A stretch of DNA of 33,677 bases from NCBI GenBank assembly GCA_002708995.1, contig PAPT01000008.1, forward strand, positions 1 through 33,677, in the 5' to 3' direction. The notes under the pieces were generated by a model. It was not told the origin of the DNA and made no database searches. It saw only the letters and a list, made by a program, of their open reading frames with translations. The position numbers were made by a program, and so were the translations under genes. This DNA comes from Geminicoccus sp. (GTDB taxonomy: Bacteria > Pseudomonadota > Alphaproteobacteria > UBA7985). Below, one piece after another: positions 15,094-24,019 of the stretch; positions within the stretch are counted from its first letter, which is position 1; every line of letters begins with the position of its first letter.

Positions 15094-16320
15094 ATGGCAG
15101 TCCGCCCACCCCTTCTCCGGCCGGTATCGCGATCGGCGAACCTGACCAGTGTTTTCCTCGGCCTTCTCTACGGGCTCGAGAACCTGCCGCGTGCCTTTGT
15201 GGTGACCATCATCGCCTACGACGTGCTGCGGCTGATGGGCAACGAAGCCATGGCCTCGTTTCTGCTCGCGCTGGTCGCCATTGCCTCGCTGCTGGTGACC
15301 CTTAATGCCGGAACGCTGATCCGCATGATGACCCGCAAGTGGGTGTTTACGCTTGCGGTTGCGGCTCTGGCGGTGGCGGGGCTGCTGACCATGAGCAGCG
15401 ATCCGATCCTGTTCGCACTGGGGCTCTTCTGCCGCAACGCCGGTGCCGGGCTGACGCTGGTGATCCTGTCGCTGTACGTGCTCGACTTCGTGCCAACCGA
15501 GGATCTGGCGCAGGCCGAATCCCGCAAGCTGGTGTTCGCTGGTGGGGTGTGGATGGTGGGGCCACCGCTGGGTGTCTACGTCTGGCACACCTTTGGGCCG
15601 ACAGTGGCCTATGCGCTGACCGTGCCGGCGGCGGTGCTCTTGCTTGCCGTGTTCTGGGCGCTGCGGCTGCGTGAGGCAGACAACGTCGACCCCGAACCGA
15701 CCCGGCAGCCGGTCAATACCCTCGCGGTGCTGCGCCACTACTTCCAGGACTCGAACCTGACCATCGCCTACCTGATTGCGGTTACGCGCTCGGTCTACTT
15801 TGTCGCCGTTTTCACCTACGTACCCATGTACATCGTCGGCGCCGGCCTCGATGAGGCGCTGGGCGGGTACTTCATCTCGGCGTCGACCCTGAGCCTGTTC
15901 GTCGGGCCGTTCCTGACCCGCTTCGTGCCGCGGATCGGGGTGCGCCGGCTGATCATGGGCGCCTTCGTGTTTGCCGCCTTCTGCCTGATCGTCGCCGGCA
16001 GTCTGACCCGGGAGCAGGCGTTGCTGGTCGTGGGGCTGATCCTACTCTCGACCCTGTCGGCAACGGTGCTCGACGTGGTCGGTAACCTGCCGTTCATGCG
16101 GCTGGTCCGGCCCGAGGAGCGCACGGCGATGAGCGTGGTGTTCTACACGTGGCGCGACGTCAGTTTCGCCCTGACCCCGCTGGTCGGCGGTGTGATCATT
16201 GCGCTCGGTGGGATCGAGAGCATATTCGTGGCGCTGGGGGCGGTGTTCTGCCTGATGACCGGGCTGACCTTTGCCCTGCCGCGCATCGTCATGAGCAACG
16301 ACGCCCGGCCCGCGGTTTAG
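15094..16320 (+). CDS. Major facilitator superfamily transporter
   Basis: The 408-residue product is hydrophobic throughout, with about twelve predicted membrane segments in two halves separated by a polar loop near residues 190-210 (LREADNVDPEPTRQPVN). Visible MFS-like features are RNAGAGLTLVILSLYVLDF in the first half, the cytosolic TRFVPRIGVRRLIMG loop resembling the MFS G-x-x-x-D-R-x-G-R-R motif in degenerate form, and VVGNLPFMRLVRPEERTAMS in the second half. No substrate can be inferred. The gene stands alone between the ffh operon (divergent) and pheT (convergent, 96 bp between stops). The ATG lacks a clear Shine-Dalgarno sequence, so the start is provisional. Confidence 0.88.
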   Translation: MAVRPPLLRPVSRSANLTSVFLGLLYGLENLPRAFVVTIIAYDVLRLMGNEAMASFLLALVAIASLLVTLNAGTLIRMMTRKWVFTLAVAALAVAGLLTMSSDPILFALGLFCRNAGAGLTLVILSLYVLDFVPTEDLAQAESRKLVFAGGVWMVGPPLGVYVWHTFGPTVAYALTVPAAVLLLAVFWALRLREADNVDPEPTRQPVNTLAVLRHYFQDSNLTIAYLIAVTRSVYFVAVFTYVPMYIVGAGLDEALGGYFISASTLSLFVGPFLTRFVPRIGVRRLIMGAFVFAAFCLIVAGSLTREQALLVVGLILLSTLSATVLDVVGNLPFMRLVRPEERTAMSVVFYTWRDVSFALTPLVGGVIIALGGIESIFVALGAVFCLMTGLTFALPRIVMSNDARPAV

Positions 16321-16416
16321 GCGTAAGCACGGCGTCAGCCCAGTGTTTACCCGGTGTCGGGCCTCAACGCGGCTTCTGTTCCGCCCGGACCGGAGCTGAC
16401 TTGACCTGCCAGCCGT

Positions 16417-18804
16417 CTAGCTGCGCAGCTGTCCACCGAGGTTCTTTTCCACCACGGCGACGATCTTTGCCGATACGTCTTCGAGGTCCTCGTCGGTCAG
16501 GGTCCGCTCGACCGGCTGCAGGGTCACGTCGACAGCCAGCGATTTCCGGCCCTCGGCGACATTCTCACCGGTGTAGACGTCGAACAGCGAGACGTCGCTG
16601 ATCAGTGCCTTGTCGGCCCCCTTCACCGCCCGGAGCAGGCGCTCGGCGGAGACATCGGCATCGACGACAAAGGCGAAGTCGCGCCGCACCGGCTGGAACG
16701 GCGAAGGCTGGAGCAGGGGTTTGGCCGTGCCCTTGCGCGCCTTCTTCGCTGGTACCTTGTCGAGGAACAGCTCGAAGCCGACCATGCGGCCCTTGATCCC
16801 CACCGCGCGCAGCGCCTTGGGGTGCAGTTCGCCGAACACGGCCAGCACGTTCTTGCCCAGACCCAGCGTGCCCGACCGTCCCGGGTGGAACCAGGCAGGA
16901 ATATCGCGGGTGTCGGTCATCAGGTTTTCGACTGGTGCGCCATAGGCTTCCAGTGCCGCCAGCGCGTCTTCCTTGACGTCGAAGGCGTCGACCGGGCGGC
17001 TGCCGCCGGCCCAGTGGCGCGGCTGGGCGAGGCCCATGCGCACGCCGGCAACGGTCGGCTGCTGGCCGTCGGGCTTGGTCGAGAAGAACCGCAGGCCGGC
17101 TTCGAACAGGGCGACATCGCCGAAGCCCCGATCGTTGTTCCGCCCGGCGGCGAGCATCAGGTTGGGCAGCAGCGAGGGCCGCATGACGTCCAGATCGCTG
17201 CTGATCGGGTTTTCCAGCAGCAGATCGCTCTGGCTGGCGTCGTCCCAGCCGAAGTGCCGGGCGACCGCCGAGGAGGTGAAGGACCAGAGCACGGCCTCGT
17301 CCATGCCCTGCGCCGCCAGTACCCGCTTCAGGTCGCCCATGGCGCGCTGGTGTGCTGACAGGGCGACGGGGGGCAGATTGTCGGGGCGGACAAACGGCGT
17401 GGTCGGCAGGGCATCGAGGCCGATGATCCGCAGCACTTCTTCGACCAGATCGGCCGCGCCGTCGATATCCGGGCGCCACGAGGGGACGCTGACCCGGTTG
17501 CCGTCAACGCCGAAGCCCAGGTCGGTCAGGATCGCGGTGGCCTGCGCGGTATCGACCGCCATGCCGCCGCGACGCTCGATCAGGGCGAAGTCGAAATCGA
17601 TGGTCTTCTGCCACGCCGGTTCGGCCCCGGTGACGTGGACTTCGCCGGGTTCACCGCCGCAGAAATCAAGGATGTACTGCGTCGCGATTTCCAGACCGTC
17701 GACGGCGGACGCGCCGTCGGTGCCGCGCTCGAAGCGGAAGCGGGCGTCGGTGTGGATGCCCAGCTTGCGCCCGGTACGGGCGATGTTGGAGGGGTTCCAC
17801 AGCGCCGCCTCGACCAGCACGTTGACCGTGTCCTCTGAGCAGCCCGTATCCTCACCGCCGATGATCCCGCCCAGCGAGACCACCCGGTCAGCGTCGGCGA
17901 TTACGGTCATGGCCTCGTCGAAGCTGTATTCCTTGTCGTTGAGGGCGCGCAGGCTCTCGCCGTCCCGGGCGGCGCGTACGGTCAGGGTGCCGCCGGCGAT
18001 CTTGTCGGCGTCGAAGACGTGCATGGGCCGGTTCTGGTCGAGCGTCATCCAGTTGGTGATGTCGACCAGCGCCGAGATCGGCTTCTGGCCGACGGCTTCG
18101 AGTTTGCGCTTGAGCCAGTCGGGGGACTCGCCGTTCCGGACGTTGCGGACAATGCGGTACGTGAAGATCGGGCAGTTGTCGGTCTTGATCGCCACGCTGA
18201 CCGGGCTGGCGCCGCTGCCGCCCTCGAAACGCGCGCGATTGGGGCGCAGGCTGCCGATCTCGGTGGTCGCAAGGTCCCGCGCCACGCCGCGCACGCCAAG
18301 GCAGTCCGCGCGGTTGGGGGTGACGTTGATCTCGATCACCGGGTCGTTGATCTCGCGGTAGTCGATGTAGCGCGTGCCGACCGGCGCGTCCTCGGGCAAT
18401 TCGACGATGCCGTCGTGGTCGTTGGAGATCAGCAGCTCAGCCTCCGAGCACAGCATGCCTTCGGAGCGCTCGCCCCGGATCGATCCGAGTTCGAGGGTAA
18501 AGTCCTTGCCCGGGATATATGTGCCCACGGGGGCAAACAGGGAGACGAGACCGGTGCGCGCGTTGGGGGCGCCGCAGACGACGTTGTAGATCGTGCCGTC
18601 GCCGGGATCGACCTGACAGACCCGCAGCTTGTCAGCGTTGGGGTGCTGCTCGGCGGAGACGACCCGGGCCACGATGAAGGGTGCCAGCGGGCTTTCCTCG
18701 ACCTCTTCGAGTTCGAGACCGACGGCGGTCAGCTTGTCGGTGATGGCGCGCAGGTCAGCGTGGGTGTCGAGGTGCTCTTTGAGCCAATCAAGGGTGAATT
18801 TCAT
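16417..18804 (-). CDS. pheT: Phenylalanyl-tRNA synthetase beta subunit
   Basis: PheT forms the alpha2-beta2 enzyme with PheS. It binds tRNA-Phe and edits mischarged tyrosine. The 795-residue product has the expected domain order: an N-terminal EMAP-like tRNA-binding domain (about 40-150; VVSAEQHPNADKLRVCQVD), the B3/B4 editing domain (about 210-395), B5 (about 400-475), the catalytic-like B6/B7 core (NRPMHVFDADKI and RFERGTDG mark the B3/B4 region), and the C-terminal FDX-ACB anticodon-binding domain (about 700-795; PFQPVRRDFAFVVDADV). The ATG lies 3 bases after the pheS stop, so the subunits are co-translated. Confidence 0.98.
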   Translation of the reverse strand: MKFTLDWLKEHLDTHADLRAITDKLTAVGLELEEVEESPLAPFIVARVVSAEQHPNADKLRVCQVDPGDGTIYNVVCGAPNARTGLVSLFAPVGTYIPGKDFTLELGSIRGERSEGMLCSEAELLISNDHDGIVELPEDAPVGTRYIDYREINDPVIEINVTPNRADCLGVRGVARDLATTEIGSLRPNRARFEGGSGASPVSVAIKTDNCPIFTYRIVRNVRNGESPDWLKRKLEAVGQKPISALVDITNWMTLDQNRPMHVFDADKIAGGTLTVRAARDGESLRALNDKEYSFDEAMTVIADADRVVSLGGIIGGEDTGCSEDTVNVLVEAALWNPSNIARTGRKLGIHTDARFRFERGTDGASAVDGLEIATQYILDFCGGEPGEVHVTGAEPAWQKTIDFDFALIERRGGMAVDTAQATAILTDLGFGVDGNRVSVPSWRPDIDGAADLVEEVLRIIGLDALPTTPFVRPDNLPPVALSAHQRAMGDLKRVLAAQGMDEAVLWSFTSSAVARHFGWDDASQSDLLLENPISSDLDVMRPSLLPNLMLAAGRNNDRGFGDVALFEAGLRFFSTKPDGQQPTVAGVRMGLAQPRHWAGGSRPVDAFDVKEDALAALEAYGAPVENLMTDTRDIPAWFHPGRSGTLGLGKNVLAVFGELHPKALRAVGIKGRMVGFELFLDKVPAKKARKGTAKPLLQPSPFQPVRRDFAFVVDADVSAERLLRAVKGADKALISDVSLFDVYTGENVAEGRKSLAVDVTLQPVERTLTDEDLEDVSAKIVAVVEKNLGGQLRS

Positions 18805-18807
18805 GGT

Positions 18808-19878
18808 CTAGCGCCCCCGGACCAGAGAAGGGAGAAGCTGCGGTTCGAAGCCGTAGTGCTGCAGCCAGCGCACGTCGCCGTCGAAGAAGGTCCGCAAGTC
18901 GGGAATGCCGTACTTGAGCATGGCTAGCCGTTCGATGCCGATGCCGAAAGCAAAGCCCTGATACTCGTTCGGGTCGATGCCGCAGGCCTCGATCACCCGG
19001 GGGTTGACCATGCCCGACCCCAGTACTTCCAGCCAGTCCTCGCCCTCGCCGATCACCAGCTTGCCGCCGGAGCGGTCGCAGCGCACGTCGACCTCGGCCG
19101 AAGGTTCGGTGAAGGGGAAGTAGGAAGGCCGGAACTGCAGGGTCAGGTCCGGGGCCTGAAAAAAGGTGCGGCAGAATTCCAGCAGGCAGCCCTTGAGCTG
19201 CGCCATGTTCGCGGTCTTGTCGATCACCAGCCCTTCGGCCTGGTGGAACATCGGGGTGTGGGTCGCGTCGCTGTCCGAGCGGAACGTCCGGCCGGGGACG
19301 ATCACGCGGATCGGCGGGGTCTGGCTCATCATCGTGCGAACCTGCACCGGCGAGGTGTGGGTGCGCAGCACCAGCGAGCCTTCGTCGCCCGAGTGACCCT
19401 TCATGTAGAATGTGTCCTGCATCTGCCGTGCCGGGTGGTCGGTGGGCATGTTCAGGGCTGTGAAGTTGTGCCAGTCGTCCTCGACCTCCGGCCCTTCGGC
19501 CCAGACGAAGCCCATCTGACCAAAGATATCGACGATTTCGTCGATGGTCTGGGTGATAGGGTGGAGGCGTCCGCGGTGCACGGGACGCGGGGTCTGGGAG
19601 ACGTCGATGGCCTCGGTAGCGAGGCGGGCGTCGAGCTCGGCGGCGGCGAAACCGGCCTTGCGCGTGTCCAGCGCCCTGGCGATCTCGTCCTTGAGCGCGT
19701 TCAGCGCCTGACCCGCAGCCTTGCGGGCCTCCGGGTCGAGGCCGCCAAGCTGCTTCATCTGCGCGGTGATTTCACCCTTCTTTCCGAGGGCGGAAACGCG
19801 GATTTCCTCGAGGGCCGCAACGTCGCTTGCGGCGTCGATCCGCTCCAGCAAGCCCGACTTCAGCGCGTCTAAATCCAT
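18808..19878 (-). CDS. pheS: Phenylalanyl-tRNA synthetase alpha subunit
   Basis: PheS is the catalytic alpha subunit, a class II synthetase. Residues 1-95 are the N-terminal coiled coil (IDAASDVAALEEIRVSALGK). The catalytic core has the motif 2 region (TPPIRVIVPGRTFRSDSDAT, then HTPMFHQAEGL) and motif 3 (GFAFGIGIERLAMLKYGI). HPITQTIDEIVDIFGQMGF and the following GPEVEDDWHNF are typical of the alpha subunit. The length of 356 residues is normal. The gene is separated from rplT by about 220 bp containing a strong terminator, so it probably has its own promoter, or expression depends on read-through of that terminator. Confidence 0.98.
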   Translation of the reverse strand: MDLDALKSGLLERIDAASDVAALEEIRVSALGKKGEITAQMKQLGGLDPEARKAAGQALNALKDEIARALDTRKAGFAAAELDARLATEAIDVSQTPRPVHRGRLHPITQTIDEIVDIFGQMGFVWAEGPEVEDDWHNFTALNMPTDHPARQMQDTFYMKGHSGDEGSLVLRTHTSPVQVRTMMSQTPPIRVIVPGRTFRSDSDATHTPMFHQAEGLVIDKTANMAQLKGCLLEFCRTFFQAPDLTLQFRPSYFPFTEPSAEVDVRCDRSGGKLVIGEGEDWLEVLGSGMVNPRVIEACGIDPNEYQGFAFGIGIERLAMLKYGIPDLRTFFDGDVRWLQHYGFEPQLLPSLVRGR

Positions 19879-20024
19879 GATGGATCACTCGTCCTTGTTC
19901 GAATTGGTGCGCAGTATGCCAGCAAGCGCGCGCGGATGGCAGCACCGCTGGTGCTTTGGCCGCATGCGTCTGGTGCACAGGACGCGGCGCGTTCTCCGGC
20001 ACCCAAAGGGAGGTCTCCGGCAAC

Positions 20025-20052
20025 AAAAAAGGGGCCTGTGAGCCCCTTTTCA
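20025..20052 (-). terminator. Intrinsic terminator after rplT
   Basis: On the minus strand AAAAGGGGC, a short loop and GGCCCC are followed by TTTTTTG: a GC stem with a classical T tract. Its T tract (complement of 20025-20030) lies about 70 bases after the rplT stop. Because the 5' flank is A-rich, the structure is symmetric and could also act on the plus strand. Confidence 0.85.
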
Positions 20053-20084
20053 GCTGAGTGCGCCCTGTCCTCCGGGCTCAGCTG
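20051..20084 (-). promoter_or_regulatory. Second stem-loop between rplT and the terminator
   Basis: CAGCTGAG (20051-20058) and CTCAGCTG (20077-20084) form a perfect 8-bp inverted repeat, with an additional CCC/GGG pairing inside. On the minus strand this stem comes directly before the terminator hairpin. Tandem stems like this occur in read-through control, but I see no leader peptide rich in Phe codons, so simple reinforced termination is at least as likely. Confidence 0.45.
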
Positions 20085-20099
20085 TGCCTTATGGCTGGG

Positions 20100-20468
20100 T
20101 CAGGCTGCTGCCTTCTCCAGCGCCAATTTGGCCTGCGCCACGATCGAGGCGAAGGACTCTGGCTCGCGTGCTGCGATGTCGGAGAGCACCTTGCGGTCGA
20201 TTTCGACGCCGGCCTTGTTCAGGCCGTTCATCAGTTGCGAGTAGGTCAGGCCGTTGAGGCGTGCCCCGGCGTTGATCCGCTGGATCCACAGGCCGCGCAT
20301 CTGCCGCTTTCTGGTGCGACGGTCGCGGTAGGCGTACTGCAGGTCCTTATCAACGCGCTGCTTGGCGCTCTTGATCAGGCGGGAACTGGCGCCGCGGGAA
20401 CCCTTGGCGAGCTTCAAAACCTTCTTGTGCCGGGCGTGGCTGGTCACGCCGCGTTTAACTCGTGCCAT
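20100..20468 (-). CDS. rplT: 50S ribosomal protein L20
   Basis: L20 binds 23S rRNA early in 50S assembly and in several bacteria represses its own operon by binding the leader mRNA. The 122-residue product has the canonical basic N-terminus ([20 protein letters not shown], then [10 protein letters not shown]), the [20 protein letters not shown] stretch, and the globular C-domain ([20 protein letters not shown], then KVLSDIA). The ATG lies 14 bases after the rpmI stop. It is the last gene before a strong terminator. Confidence 0.98.
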   Translation of the reverse strand: MARVKRGVTSHARHKKVLKLAKGSRGASSRLIKSAKQRVDKDLQYAYRDRRTRKRQMRGLWIQRINAGARLNGLTYSQLMNGLNKAGVEIDRKVLSDIAAREPESFASIVAQAKLALEKAAA

Positions 20469-20482
20469 TTTCGGTGACCTCC

Positions 20483-20737
20483 CTAAGCCTGCGCCGTGGA
20501 CGCGGCAGTGCGCGCAGCCCTGGACTTGCGGCGCTGCTTGCGGTCGTAGGGCATGTAAACCTTAACGATACGGGCGTCGGCGTCGCACATAATCGACGTG
20601 CCGCGGGCCTTCCGCTTCATCTTCTGGGGTTTGTTGGTCTGCATGTGGCGCATGAAGGCGTTATTCATGCGTACTTTGCCAGACCCGGTCATCCGGAAGC
20701 GCTTTTTCGCGCCGGACTTGGTCTTCATCTTCGACAT
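20483..20737 (-). CDS. rpmI: 50S ribosomal protein L35, extended C-terminus
   Basis: L35 is a small 50S protein. The 84-residue product begins [20 protein letters not shown], has the central [19 protein letters not shown] and the closing [15 protein letters not shown], where most L35 proteins end at about 65 residues. Here a further basic and Ala/Thr-rich tail ([19 protein letters not shown]) follows. The ATG at 20737 has a purine-rich upstream region (AGAGTGAG) at somewhat long spacing. It is unusually far, 420 bp, from infC upstream; that gap holds an interspersed repeat. Confidence 0.96.
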   Translation of the reverse strand: MSKMKTKSGAKKRFRMTGSGKVRMNNAFMRHMQTNKPQKMKRKARGTSIMCDADARIVKVYMPYDRKQRRKSRAARTAASTAQA

Positions 20738-20819
20738 TTCATGGTCTCACTCTGAAGGTGTTGATCGGTGTGCATGCAGGCATGTCGATCGGGCCTGGCA
20801 TACGAATTAAAGCCCGCCA

Positions 20820-20833
20820 CACCCTTAAGGGTG
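20820..20833. promoter_or_regulatory. 14-bp perfect palindrome upstream of rpmI
   Basis: CACCCTTAAGGGTG is a perfect palindrome about 85 bp upstream of the rpmI start codon. It could be a dimeric-repressor operator or part of an RNA hairpin in the rpmI-rplT leader. No regulator can be named. It is distinct from the neighbouring repeat. Confidence 0.35.
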
Positions 20834-20931
20834 CATCGGGAATGTTGGGTTCTAGAAACCTGCGCCGGGCTTGTCCAGCTTCCCCGGACGCAGGGGAGGG
20901 TTTCATCGGATAATGATCGCCGCTGCAACAC

Positions 20932-21088
20932 GGTTGCGCCGACCTTGTTTCGACCGCTTCGCGGTTTTCGCCAAGGCGTCGCGCATTTTCATAGAAAAGG
21001 CGAAAAAGCGTCAGGCCGCGTGCAACGCGGCCTGTCCATTTCACTGCGCGGGGGAGAATTGTAAACTACAAAGCGGCGTCAAATCGAG
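20932..21088 (+). repeat. Interspersed structured repeat, copy A (full length)
   Basis: This 157-bp element begins GGTTGCGCCGACCTTG and ends GCGGCGTCAAATCGAG. It matches copy B (29187-29345) over its whole length, with diverged patches. It contains: arm 1, CCTTG/CAAGG closing an inner ACCGC-TTC-GCGGT hairpin (20953-20965); arm 2, TTTTC-ATA-GAAAA closed by CGC/GCG; arm 3, AGGCCGCGT-GCA-ACGCGGCCT (21013-21033), 9 bp perfect. It lies antisense to the infC-rpmI transcript. No coding capacity is evident. Confidence 0.85.
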
Positions 21089-21161
21089 CACGCGACCATG
21101 AGCCATGCTCGGCGCGCGCGCCCGGCAGCGGCCAATCCTGAACGGGAAAGCGACGCTTGGG

Positions 21162-21710
21162 TCAGGTCGGCTTGGGCGCCACGATCATCACCATCTGCCG
21201 GCCTTCCATCTTCGGATGCGCCTCCAGCTTGACCGCATCGCCCAGCTCTTCCTGCACCCGTTCGAGCACGCGCCGACCCAGGTCCTGATGCGCCATTTCC
21301 CGACCACGGAAGCGGATGGTGAACTTCACCTTATCTTCGTTCTCCAGAAACTTGTTCGCGTTGCGCATTTTGGTCTGATAGTCGTGGTCGTCGATGCCCG
21401 GGCGCATTTTGATCTCTTTGAGTTCGACAATCTTCTGGCGCTTGCGGGCCTCGTTGGCCTTTTTCTGCTGCTCGTATTTGAACTTGCCGAAGTCCATGAT
21501 CTTGCAGACCGGTGGGTCTACGTTCGGCGACACCTCAACGAGGTCGAGGCCGGCGTCGGCGGCGCGGTCGAGCGCGTCACTGGTGCTGATAACTCCGAAG
21601 TTGTTGCCTTCATCATCGATGAGGCGAACATTCGGCACGCGAATATCGCCATTAGAGCGGAACTGATCCTTCTTGTTGGGCTCTAAGCGAAGCGGTGGAC
21701 GTGCGATGAT
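21162..21710 (-). CDS. infC: Translation initiation factor IF-3, AUC start
   Basis: IF-3 binds the 30S subunit, prevents premature 50S joining and rejects non-AUG start codons. The product has the N-domain (NKKDQFRSNGDIRVPNVRLI, then AADAGLDLVEVSPN), the signature VDPPVCKIMDFGKFKYEQQK, and the C-domain (KMRPGIDDHDYQTKMRNANK and MAHQDLGRRVLERV). There is no ATG in a suitable place. I choose ATC at 21710, 6 nt after AGGG, which gives 182 residues; the next ATC (21707) and an ATT (21716) are alternatives. Rare AUU/AUC starts are known for infC and make its translation sensitive to IF-3 itself. A TTG further up (21773) lacks a ribosome-binding site and would add a non-homologous leader. Confidence 0.95.
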   Translation of the reverse strand: MIARPPLRLEPNKKDQFRSNGDIRVPNVRLIDDEGNNFGVISTSDALDRAADAGLDLVEVSPNVDPPVCKIMDFGKFKYEQQKKANEARKRQKIVELKEIKMRPGIDDHDYQTKMRNANKFLENEDKVKFTIRFRGREMAHQDLGRRVLERVQEELGDAVKLEAHPKMEGRQMVMIVAPKPT

Positions 21711-21750
21711 ACTAATCCCTGCAGTTAAACGAATATGCGTGCCGCTGTGT

Positions 21751-21770
21751 ACCTGTGCGCGGGCACAGGT
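21751..21770. promoter_or_regulatory. Perfect hairpin upstream of infC
   Basis: ACCTGTGC and GCACAGGT form an 8-bp perfect inverted repeat with a 4-nt GC loop. It is centred about 50 bp before the infC start, just downstream (minus strand) of a TTGACC hexamer. It may be an operator or a leader hairpin. No T-run follows, so it is not an intrinsic terminator. Confidence 0.4.
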
Positions 21771-21983
21771 CAAGCAAATAACACGAACAATCTCAGACGC
21801 TAAGCACCGGAGCGGTCCAAAACGCGACTATTTCGGATTCGTTTCGGTGATTTCCAGTGTTTTGGCCCTGCTTTGGCTCGATTTCCTTAAAATACCCGCG
21901 ATCGAGGACGACGGAGTACGGAACGCCAGCCAGCCAGCCGGCACAGCACTGCGCGCCCAACCACCACCCGATCTCGATGCCCC

Positions 21984-23927
21984 TCAGGCGTAAGGCGCGC
22001 GCGCCTGCGCCGCGATGGCTTCGAGCGCGTCGTCGAGCGACATCATTTCTTGATCCTTGCCGCCGAGGGTTCGCAATGCAATGGTCTGCTCGTCCGCTTC
22101 CCGGCGGCCGACCACGGCCACCAGCGGTATCTTCTGGTGTGAGTGCTCGCGGACCTTGTAGTTGATCTTCTCGTTGCGCAGGTCGGATACGGCGCGGATT
22201 CCCCGCGCCCGCAGCGCCTCGACCACTTCTTTGGCGTAGTCGTTGGCGTCGGTGGTAATGGTCGCAACCGCCACCTGGACCGGTGCCAGCCACAGGGGCA
22301 GTTTGCCGGCGTAGTTCTCGATCAGGATCCCGATGAAGCGCTCGAACGAGCCGAGGATCGCCCGGTGCAGCATGACCGGGCGCTGCTTGGAACCGTCCTC
22401 GGCGATGTAGTTGGCATTCAGGCGTTCGGGCAGGACGAAGTCGACCTGCCAGGTGCCGCATTGCCAGTCCCGGCCGATGGCGTCGCGCAGGACGAACTCC
22501 AGCTTTGGCCCGTAGAAGGCACCCTCGCCGGGGTTCATGGTGTAGGGAAGGCCGGCGTCCTCGATGGCCTCGCGCAGCGCGCCCTCGGCCTTGTCCCAGG
22601 TCTCGTCGGTACCCGCCCGCACCTCGGGCCGGTCGGAGAACTTGACCGCGATATCGGTAAAGCCGAAGTCGGCGTAAATGGTCTGAAGTAGGGAACAGAA
22701 CTCCTTGGTCTGCTCCGTCACCTGATCCGGAGTTGCGAAGATGTGGGCGTCGTCCTGGGTAAAGGCACGCACTCGCATGATCCCGTGCAGCGACCCGCTG
22801 GGCTCGTTGCGGTGGCAGCCCCCGAACTCCGACATCTTCAGCGGTAGGTCGCGGTAGGAGCGGATGCCCTGATTAAAGATTTGCACGTGCCCGGGACAGT
22901 TCATCGGCTTGAGCGCGAGGATGCGCTCGTCGGCGCCGGCGTCTTCGTCGGCCGCGTCACCGGTGGTGAACATGTTCTCGCGGAACTTGTCCCAGTGGCC
23001 GGACTCTTCCCACAGCTTGCGGTCGACCAGCTGCGGGGTCTTGACCTCCTCATAGCCAGCGTCGTCGAGCCGGTGGCGCATGTACTTTTCCAGCTCGGTG
23101 TAGATCCGCCAGCCCTTCGGGTGCCAGAACACGCCGCCGCGCGCCTCTTCCTGCAGGTGGAACAGGCCCAGTTCCTTGCCCAGCTTGCGGTGGTCGCGCT
23201 TGGCGGCCTCTTCCAGCTGGGTCAGGTGCACGCGCAGGGCCTTGGGGTCTTCGAAGGCCGTACCGTAGATCCGCTGCAGCTGCTGTCGGCTGCTGTCACC
23301 GCGCCAGTATGAGCCGGCTACGGACAGCAGCTTGAAAGCCTTGCCGACCATGCCGGTGCTCGGGGCGTGGGGCCCGCGGCACAGGTCGATCCAGTTGCCC
23401 TGCGTGTACAGCGTGATGGTCTCGCTCTCTGGCAGGTCTTCGATCAGCTCGACCTTGAACTGCTCGCCCTTGGCCTTGAATAGCGCGATGGCTTCGTCCC
23501 GGCTGACCACCTGCCGCTTGAAGGGGGCGTTGCGGGCGATCACCTCGTGCATCTTCGCCTCGATCACCTCGAGGTCGTCGGTGGTGAAGGGCTCTTCCCG
23601 GTAGAAATCGTAGTAAAAGCCGTTTTCGATCGTTGGGCCGATGGTGACCTGCGTGTCGGGGAACAGCTCCTGCACCGCCTCGGCCAGCACGTGGGCACAG
23701 TCGTGGCGGATGATCTCCAGCGCCTCATCGCTGCCCTTGTCGCGCACGATGATCGACAGCGACGCGTCCTCGGTGATCTCCCGGTCGAGGTCCCAGGTCT
23801 GGCCGTCGACGGTGACAGCCAGCGCCTTCTTCGCGAGGCCGGGGGAGATCGACAGGGCGACGTCCATGCCCGTGGTCGGGCCGTCGTACTGCCGCTTGGC
23901 GCCGTCGGGGAGCGTAATTTCAATCAT
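21984..23927 (-). CDS. thrS: Threonyl-tRNA synthetase
   Basis: ThrS charges tRNA-Thr and hydrolyses mischarged serine. The 647-residue product has the TGS domain (1-62; [15 protein letters not shown]), the editing domain with H75xxxH79 ([16 protein letters not shown]) and C183/H187 (DLCRGPH), the class II core with zinc ligand C344 ([14 protein letters not shown]), [20 protein letters not shown] and QDDAHIF (His395), and the anticodon-binding C-domain (about 540-647; [19 protein letters not shown]). Motif 3 reads [20 protein letters not shown]. The GAAGAATT before the ATG is an acceptable ribosome-binding site. It heads the infC-rpmI-rplT-pheST region, the classical order. Confidence 0.98.
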   Translation of the reverse strand: MIEITLPDGAKRQYDGPTTGMDVALSISPGLAKKALAVTVDGQTWDLDREITEDASLSIIVRDKGSDEALEIIRHDCAHVLAEAVQELFPDTQVTIGPTIENGFYYDFYREEPFTTDDLEVIEAKMHEVIARNAPFKRQVVSRDEAIALFKAKGEQFKVELIEDLPESETITLYTQGNWIDLCRGPHAPSTGMVGKAFKLLSVAGSYWRGDSSRQQLQRIYGTAFEDPKALRVHLTQLEEAAKRDHRKLGKELGLFHLQEEARGGVFWHPKGWRIYTELEKYMRHRLDDAGYEEVKTPQLVDRKLWEESGHWDKFRENMFTTGDAADEDAGADERILALKPMNCPGHVQIFNQGIRSYRDLPLKMSEFGGCHRNEPSGSLHGIMRVRAFTQDDAHIFATPDQVTEQTKEFCSLLQTIYADFGFTDIAVKFSDRPEVRAGTDETWDKAEGALREAIEDAGLPYTMNPGEGAFYGPKLEFVLRDAIGRDWQCGTWQVDFVLPERLNANYIAEDGSKQRPVMLHRAILGSFERFIGILIENYAGKLPLWLAPVQVAVATITTDANDYAKEVVEALRARGIRAVSDLRNEKINYKVREHSHQKIPLVAVVGRREADEQTIALRTLGGKDQEMMSLDDALEAIAAQARAPYA

Positions 23928-24019
23928 AATTCTTCATTGACCGGTGCTTGCGGGGGATGCGGATTCAGGGTGTGCGGGTAAACCGTCGGGGGACGTTACG
24001 TCGAAATGGTCGGATTTCC

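Larger units (their letters stand above)
20738..21161. other. Long gap between infC and rpmI
   Basis: In many bacteria infC and rpmI are nearly contiguous. Here 424 bases separate them. The infC-distal part (20932-21088) is a copy of an interspersed structured repeat. The part next to rpmI carries the 14-bp palindrome CACCCTTAAGGGTG and must serve as the rpmI-rplT leader, where L20 autoregulation acts in some bacteria. No gene is supported. I found no clear -35/-10 pair. Confidence 0.6.

Noticed and set aside
14785-15738. 317-residue minus-strand frame across the MFS gene
   Set aside because: Gln/Arg/His-rich antisense frame opposite a clear membrane transporter.
21711-21773. TTG start for infC at 21773
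   Set aside because: No ribosome-binding site, a leader not seen in IF-3, and it overlaps the 8-bp hairpin.
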